A stretch of 16,231 nucleotides of DNA from an uncultured Oscillibacter sp. GTDB lineage: Bacteria > Bacillota > Clostridia > Oscillospirales > Oscillospiraceae. Below, one piece after another: positions 12,575 to 16,231 of the stretch; positions within the stretch are counted from its first letter, which is position 1; each line of letters begins with the position of its first letter. The position numbers and the translations under genes were made by a program. The notes under the pieces are model-generated. The model did not search any database, had not been told where the DNA came from, and was given only the letters and a program-made list of their open reading frames with translations. The stretch covers positions 1 through 16,231 of the forward strand of contig UQMC01000033.1 of assembly GCA_900542115.1 (NCBI GenBank), written 5' to 3'.

Positions 12575-13600
12575 TTATTCCTGATGGTCTACATGGTACA
12601 TGTGGGCCATGAGGTCCAGCAGCTTGCTGGTGTAGCCCCATTCGTTATCATACCACGCGATGAGCTTGACAAAATCGTTGTCCAGCATGATACCGGCGGT
12701 CTCATCGAAGATGCAGGTCTCGGAAAAGCCGGTGAGGTCGGAGGAGACTACCTGATCCGTGGTGCAGGTGATGATGCCCTTCATGCTGTTTTTAGAGGCA
12801 TTCCGCATGGCCACGCACACATCGTGGTAACTGGCGGGGTGGATGAGGCGGGCGGTGAGGTCCACCACGGAAACGTCATTGGTGGGGACCCGGAAGCTCA
12901 TGCCGGTCATGCGGCCCTTCAGCTCCGGGATGACCTGACCGACAGCCTTGGCGGCACCGGTGGTGGAGGGGATGATGTTGCCCAGCACGCTGCGGCCTGT
13001 TCGCCAGTCCCGGCCCGCGCGGGCGTCCACAGCCTTCTGCTTGGCCGTTGCAGAGTGGATAGTGCTCATCAAAGCCTGCTTGATGCCGAAGGTATCGTTG
13101 ATGACCTTGGTCATGGGGGCCAGACAGTTGGTGGTGCAGGAGGCGTTGGACACCACGTTCATATCCGGGGTGTACTTCAGATGGTTGACGCCCATGACGA
13201 AGGTGGGCATGATGTCATCCTTGGAAGGGGCTGAGATGATGACCTTTTTCGCGCCGTTTTGCAGATGGGCGCTGGCCTTTTCCACGGTGTTGAACACGCC
13301 GGTGGATTCGATGATATACTCCGCGCCGCAGTCATCCCACGGAATCCGGGAGGCGTCATCCTCGCTGTAGACCCTGATTTTCTTGCCGTTGATGATGAGG
13401 TGGCGGTCATCATGCTCCACGCTGTCCCGGAACGTGCGGAACACGGAATCATATTTCACCTGATAGACCATGTAATCCAAGTCCGCGTGCCGCAGATTGA
13501 TGCCGCAGATCTGATAGGTGCTGCTGCCCCGCTCCACCATGATACGCAGCGCCACGCGGCCGATGCGGCCGAAGCCGTTGATGCCTACTTTGATCGCCAT
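12575..13600 (-). CDS. gap: Glyceraldehyde-3-phosphate dehydrogenase, phosphorylating
   Basis: GAPDH (341 aa) converts glyceraldehyde-3-phosphate, phosphate and NAD(P)+ to 1,3-bisphosphoglycerate in glycolysis. The Rossmann motif GINGFGRIGR (6-15), the catalytic loop SNASCTTNC with nucleophile C155, His in STIHS, the phosphate-binding RTGRS...STTGAAKA region and the C-terminal WYDNEWGYTSKLLDL are all present. After beta-strand 2 the sequence reads CGINLRHADLDYM, where typical NAD-dependent GapA has ND, so the Asp that selects NAD is not apparent (see findings). The ATG at 13600 is set by AGGAGGA (13607-13613) at 7-nt spacing; the frame stays open to 13642 without another ribosome-binding site. 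It is monocistronic with its own promoter and terminator, and divergent from the kinase-like gene. Confidence 0.97.
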   Translation of the reverse strand: MAIKVGINGFGRIGRVALRIMVERGSSTYQICGINLRHADLDYMVYQVKYDSVFRTFRDSVEHDDRHLIINGKKIRVYSEDDASRIPWDDCGAEYIIESTGVFNTVEKASAHLQNGAKKVIISAPSKDDIMPTFVMGVNHLKYTPDMNVVSNASCTTNCLAPMTKVINDTFGIKQALMSTIHSATAKQKAVDARAGRDWRTGRSVLGNIIPSTTGAAKAVGQVIPELKGRMTGMSFRVPTNDVSVVDLTARLIHPASYHDVCVAMRNASKNSMKGIITCTTDQVVSSDLTGFSETCIFDETAGIMLDNDFVKLIAWYDNEWGYTSKLLDLMAHMYHVDHQE

Positions 13601-13640
13601 AATCGTTCCTCCTGCCCGTTGGGCTATATTATGTGAATCC

Positions 13641-13668
13641 ATTATAGCCTGATTTTCCGCAAGGTGAA
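13641..13668 (-). promoter_or_regulatory. sigma-A-type promoter for gap
   Basis: On the minus strand, TTCACC (complement of 13663-13668) and a consensus TATAAT (complement of 13641-13646) are separated by 16 bp. The start would fall near 13633-13635, giving a leader of about 35 nt before the gap ATG. Confidence 0.7.
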
Positions 13669-13669
13669 A

Positions 13670-13830
13670 TGGGAAATTCGTAAAATTACGTTGAAATTTT
13701 CGCAGACTCCTTGGCCCCTTTGCATAGCATATCGTTTACGCCTGTGGACAGGGAAATGCAGAATCAGGAAACGCGGTGTTATATGCTTTGCACCGCAGAG
13801 CCTATAGATTTGTAATTTTTTTACAAAACC
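13670..13830. other. Divergent intergenic region with small inverted repeats
   Basis: This stretch between the gap promoter and the promoter candidate of the kinase-like gene has no supportable gene. It is AT-richer than its surroundings. GCGGTG (13773-13778) and CACCGC (13791-13796) form a 6-bp inverted repeat. TTTGTAA (13809-13815) and TTACAAA (13821-13827) form a 7-bp inverted repeat separated by five T, directly upstream of the -35 at 13831, a position suited to an operator. Confidence 0.5.
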
Positions 13831-13859
13831 TTGCTTTTTTCGATGGGATTTGTTATGCT
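13831..13859 (+). promoter_or_regulatory. Candidate promoter for the kinase-like gene
   Basis: TTGCTT (13831-13836) and TATGCT (13854-13859) are spaced by exactly 17 bp, and TG at 13851-13852 makes the -10 an extended one (TGTTATGCT). Transcription would begin near 13866, leaving a leader of about 85 nt before the ATG at 13953. Confidence 0.55.
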
Positions 13860-13952
13860 GACCGTAAGCTAAAGTTTACCATGGGTAATTTCGCTTAGAA
13901 CGCTTATGCTACTGAAAATAAAAGCGAACTGCTTTGGAAAGGGGACGAGGCT

Positions 13953-14762
13953 ATGGAGGAACAGCCCACCGATCTGGCGGCGCTGCTGCCGGGCATTGCC
14001 GGGCAGATGCGCGGCCTGCTGAGCAATCTGTATCTGGCGGCGGCACAGGCCATTCCGGCGGAGCGCCGGGAGCAGGACGCTGTGCTGGATTCCAAGGCCG
14101 CCGTACTGGAGCAGAGCTTTTACCGTTTGCTGCGGATGGTGAACGGTATATCTGCAACGGAATATCTTTCGGAAAAGAGCACCCTGTCCCTGCGGGACAC
14201 GGACATCGTGCAGTTAGTGAGCGCGGTGTGCGAGGCGTCCGGCGATTTGGCGGAGATGCTGGGGATTCGGCTGCGCTTTGTCTGCGCCATGGAGCGGTGC
14301 ATCTGCGCCGCAGATGCCGCCGCTCTGGAACAGGCGCTCTATCAGCTTTTATCCAACGCGCTGAAGTATACGCCGAAAAATGGAACGGTGACGGTGGAGC
14401 TGAAAAGGAGCGGGAAGCAGTTACTGCTCTCTGTGGCGGACACCGGCTGCGGTATCCCATCGGAGCAGATGGGCCATTTGTTTGACCGCTGCCTCCGTCC
14501 CGCCGCGCCTGCCGGACCGGGGCACGGTCTGGGACTGGGACTGCTGCTGTGCCGGAGCATCGCGCAAAAGCACGGCGGCGGGTTGCTGGCAGAATCCGTC
14601 CCCGGAAAGGGGAGCCGGTTTACACTGTCCCTGCCGGAGCGTATTTCCGGCAATCGGGTCTCCGATGTCCCCACGGCATACAACAGTGGATTTAACCGTA
14701 CACTGCTGGGACTGGCGGACGCGCTGCCGGCGGCCGCCTATACGGTTCGCAATCTGGATTGA
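13953..14762 (+). CDS. Histidine-kinase-like GHKL ATPase lacking phosphoacceptor His
   Basis: A 269-residue soluble protein. Residues about 85-230 form a GHKL (HATPase_c) domain with N box LLSNALKYTP (132-141), G1 box DTGCGIP (163-169), F box LFDR (176-179) and G2 box GHGLGLGL (190-197), so ATP binding is expected. The preceding helical region (5-75) resembles a dimerisation domain, but where a HisKA H box would have His-Glu-Leu-Arg it has IAGQMRGLL (15-23), and I find no His anywhere before residue 174. There is no transmembrane segment, sensor domain or adjacent response regulator. The final 40 residues are of unknown function. The ATG follows GAAAGGGG (13937-13944). It is apparently a single-gene transcript, ended by the terminator at 14771. 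It could be a pseudokinase, an anti-sigma-type kinase or an ATP sensor. Confidence 0.85.
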   Translation: MEEQPTDLAALLPGIAGQMRGLLSNLYLAAAQAIPAERREQDAVLDSKAAVLEQSFYRLLRMVNGISATEYLSEKSTLSLRDTDIVQLVSAVCEASGDLAEMLGIRLRFVCAMERCICAADAAALEQALYQLLSNALKYTPKNGTVTVELKRSGKQLLLSVADTGCGIPSEQMGHLFDRCLRPAAPAGPGHGLGLGLLLCRSIAQKHGGGLLAESVPGKGSRFTLSLPERISGNRVSDVPTAYNSGFNRTLLGLADALPAAAYTVRNLD

Positions 14763-14770
14763 GCTTGATC

Positions 14771-14797
14771 GGGAAGCGGCGCGACCGCTTCCTTTTT
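14771..14797 (+). terminator. Intrinsic terminator after the kinase-like gene
   Basis: GGAAGCGG (14772-14779) and CCGCTTCC (14785-14792) make an 8-bp stem with a CGCGA loop, followed by TTTTT (14793-14797). It lies 9 nt after the stop and 28 nt before mnmA, so it separates the two genes transcriptionally. mnmA would then need read-through or a promoter that I cannot see. Confidence 0.9.
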
Positions 14798-14824
14798 CAT
14801 CCATAACCATAAAGAGGAAAGCGT

Positions 14825-15883
14825 ATGACAAAGGTTTTTTTGGGAATGAGCGGCGGCGTGGACAGCTCGACTGCCGCGGTTTTGCTGCGGGAGCAGGGCT
14901 ATACGGTACACGGGCTGCACCTATCGCTGCTGCGGGGGCTTCCGTTGTCCACAGAGCACCCGGTGGAGGACGGCGCGGCGGCTGCCGCAGCGGCGGCGCA
15001 GTTAGGGATTCCGTTTCATGACGCCGACCTTTCCGGGCAATTTCGGGAGGCGGTCATTTCGTATTTCGTTCGCACGTATCAGGAGGGCCAGACGCCGAAT
15101 CCCTGTGTGGTCTGCAATTGCCGCATCAAGTTCGGTGCCATGTGGGATACGGCTCGTGCCATGGGCGCGGACTGCCTCGCCACCGGGCATTATGCTAAGA
15201 TCGGACGGGACCGTGCTACCGGCCGGTACGTGCTGCGGCGGGGGGGCGACCGGGCCAAGGACCAGAGCTACTTTCTCTGCCGGCTGACACAGGAGCAGCT
15301 TTCCCGGACGCTTTTCCCCTTGGGAACGCTGACAAAGCCGGAGGTGCGCTGCTTGGCGGAGGCGCACGGTCTTGTCAGTGCCCATAAGCGGGACAGTCAG
15401 GATATCTGCTTTATCCCGGACGGAGATTATGCCGGATTCATTGACCGCTGCGTGGGGGAGGCGTCCCCCACCGGACCGTTTTTAGATGAGGCGGGCCGCG
15501 TGCTGGGGCAGCATAAGGGCTTTGTCCGCTATACAAAGGGGCAGCATAAGGGACTGGGCCTTGCCATTGAGCCGCCGCTGTATGTCACAAAAAAGGATTC
15601 GGCGACCCACGCCATTTACGTAGGCCCCAGCGGGGCGCTGTTTACAACGGAGCTGACCGCCGGGGAGTGGAACGGCATCGCCCTTGCGGAGTTGACCGCG
15701 CCGGTGACGGTCAGCGTAAAGACCCGGTACAGCCAGCGGGAGGCGGAGGCCACGGCGGAGCCGCTGCTTGGCGGGCGGTTCCGTCTGCGCTTCCGGGAGC
15801 CGCAGCGGGCGGTGACACCGGGGCAGTTCGCCGTTCTCTATGACGGGGAGGACGTTGTGGGCAGCGGCGTGATTTTGGAATGA
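14825..15883 (+). CDS. mnmA: tRNA-specific 2-thiouridylase MnmA
   Basis: MnmA (352 aa, usual length) adenylates and thiolates uridine-34 in tRNA(Lys), tRNA(Glu) and tRNA(Gln), taking sulfur from a cysteine desulfurase relay. The N-type ATP pyrophosphatase P-loop SGGVDSS is at 9-15. The two catalytic cysteines are C97 in NPCVVCNCRIKFG and C195 in SQDICFIPDG. Also present are LATGHYAKI (118-126) and KDQSYFL (145-151), and the C-terminal beta-barrel runs from about 210 to the end with TKGQHKGLG. The first-cysteine motif carries an extra Cys (C94) where E. coli has Asp. An Ala-rich stretch is present at 51-58. The AGAGGAAAG ribosome-binding site (14813-14821) is adequate. No desulfurase gene (iscS/nifS-like) is in the window. 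Confidence 0.96.
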   Translation: MTKVFLGMSGGVDSSTAAVLLREQGYTVHGLHLSLLRGLPLSTEHPVEDGAAAAAAAAQLGIPFHDADLSGQFREAVISYFVRTYQEGQTPNPCVVCNCRIKFGAMWDTARAMGADCLATGHYAKIGRDRATGRYVLRRGGDRAKDQSYFLCRLTQEQLSRTLFPLGTLTKPEVRCLAEAHGLVSAHKRDSQDICFIPDGDYAGFIDRCVGEASPTGPFLDEAGRVLGQHKGFVRYTKGQHKGLGLAIEPPLYVTKKDSATHAIYVGPSGALFTTELTAGEWNGIALAELTAPVTVSVKTRYSQREAEATAEPLLGGRFRLRFREPQRAVTPGQFAVLYDGEDVVGSGVILE

Positions 15884-15946
15884 TTTTTCTTTCATGTTTG
15901 CGGACACTCCGGGCATACTATCCTCAGACCGAAAAAGGAGTGACGT

Positions 15947-16129
15947 ATGATGAAAGGCTGTGCCGGATTTTGGGTCGGCATGAGCGCCGGTCTGCTGGCC
16001 GGCGCCGCGATGGGTATGATGTCGCCCTACGGACGGGACCCCATGAAAACACAGGTGGGGAAAAGCATCCACAAGCTGGGTGTCGCGGTGGATCATGCCG
16101 TGGACAACATCGTATCTGATCTGCGCTGA
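15947..16129 (+). CDS. Small glycine-rich membrane-anchored protein
   Basis: A 60-residue protein with one hydrophobic, small-residue-rich segment at about 7-26 (FWVGMSAGLLAGAAMGMMSP), in the style of a glycine zipper, followed by a hydrophilic helix ending with HAVDNIVSDLR. It resembles small YtxH-like proteins in layout but is too short to assign. AAAAAGGAG (15932-15940) fits either ATG at 15947 (6 nt) or the adjacent one at 15950 (9 nt). It begins 63 nt after mnmA and ends at a strong hairpin. Function is unknown. Confidence 0.75.
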   Translation: MMKGCAGFWVGMSAGLLAGAAMGMMSPYGRDPMKTQVGKSIHKLGVAVDHAVDNIVSDLR

Positions 16130-16133
16130 GCAA

Positions 16134-16163
16134 AGGCGGGAGCTGTAGATACAGCTCCCGCCT
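16134..16163. terminator. Strong hairpin near contig end
   Basis: AGGCGGGAGCTGT (16134-16146) pairs perfectly with ACAGCTCCCGCCT (16151-16163) over a 4-nt loop, 5 nt after the small membrane protein gene. No T tract follows on the plus strand, and on the minus strand only TTTG follows. It may be an atypical terminator or the end of a gene entering from the right on the minus strand. Confidence 0.6.
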
Positions 16164-16231
16164 GAGACTGTCGATAAAGTGGTAAATCCTCCGCAACGGT
16201 AAGGAAGGGTGTGCGCGGGAAACCCAAGAAG
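16164..16231. other. Unassigned contig-end tail
   Basis: These 68 nt have no open reading frame with a ribosome-binding site and no tRNA-like fold that I can recognise. No adapter sequence is visible at this end. It may be the start of a structured RNA or repeat cut off by the contig edge. Confidence 0.4.

Noticed and set aside
12584..13234. 216-codon plus-strand frame opposite gap
   Set aside because: Antisense to GAPDH, Gly/His/Val-rich, no ribosome-binding site or known motif.
16164..16231. Cobalamin or c-di-GMP riboswitch at the contig end
   Set aside because: Fragments such as GGTAAATCC and GGGAAACCC recall riboswitch pieces, but the conserved cores are not present in order.
16206..16231. 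Group II intron 5' end (GTGTGCGCG-like)
   Set aside because: Only a few bases resemble the GUGYG consensus; nothing further can be tested in the remaining sequence.

Overview
The window is a GC-rich bacterial contig end. Its gene set and order point to an endospore-forming Firmicute of class Clostridia. The high GC content together with the recJ-rel-dtd-MBL-hemZ order suggests the Oscillospirales/Oscillospiraceae, but that placement is inference. Bases 1-50 are not genomic: they match the Illumina P5/TruSeq universal adapter and are joined in frame to a 5'-truncated recJ, so this is an untrimmed contig edge.

Layout. (1) 51-6753, plus strand, a tightly packed probable operon: recJ (3' part), the bifunctional (p)ppGpp enzyme Rel, dtd, a metallo-beta-lactamase-fold hydrolase, hemZ and a small zinc-ribbon protein. 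(2) 6754-6872, a gap with two hairpins that could form alternative pairings. (3) 6873-11600, a cluster in the order of the Bacillus subtilis yabM-yabN(mazG)-yabO(rqcP)-yabP-yabQ-divIC-yabR block: lipid-linked sugar flippase, MazG, rqcP, yabP, yabQ, divIC, yabR. A gene for the nucleoid protein HU, with its own terminator, sits between mazG and rqcP. The block ends at a strong intrinsic terminator at 11631-11666. (4) hpf (11902-12447, plus strand) has its own extended -10 promoter and converges on gap (12575-13600, minus strand); a 38-bp perfect palindrome lies between them. (5) 13601-13952 is an AT-richer divergent intergenic region with promoter candidates in both directions and a small operator-like palindrome. 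(6) A histidine-kinase-like ATPase without a visible phosphoacceptor His, ending in a terminator, is followed by mnmA, a 60-aa glycine-rich membrane-anchored protein, and a strong hairpin near the contig end.

The themes are core housekeeping and stress: translation quality control (Dtd, RqcP, MnmA), ribosome hibernation (HPF), the stringent response (Rel), nucleotide sanitation (MazG), repair (RecJ), sporulation (YabP, YabQ) and division (DivIC). I see no CRISPR array, phage, transposon, tRNA or rRNA, and nothing that is convincingly a new multi-gene system. The points most worth a second look are the adapter chimera, the His-less kinase homologue, the changed cofactor-site sequence in GAPDH, the long yabQ/divIC overlap and the structured intergenic regions.
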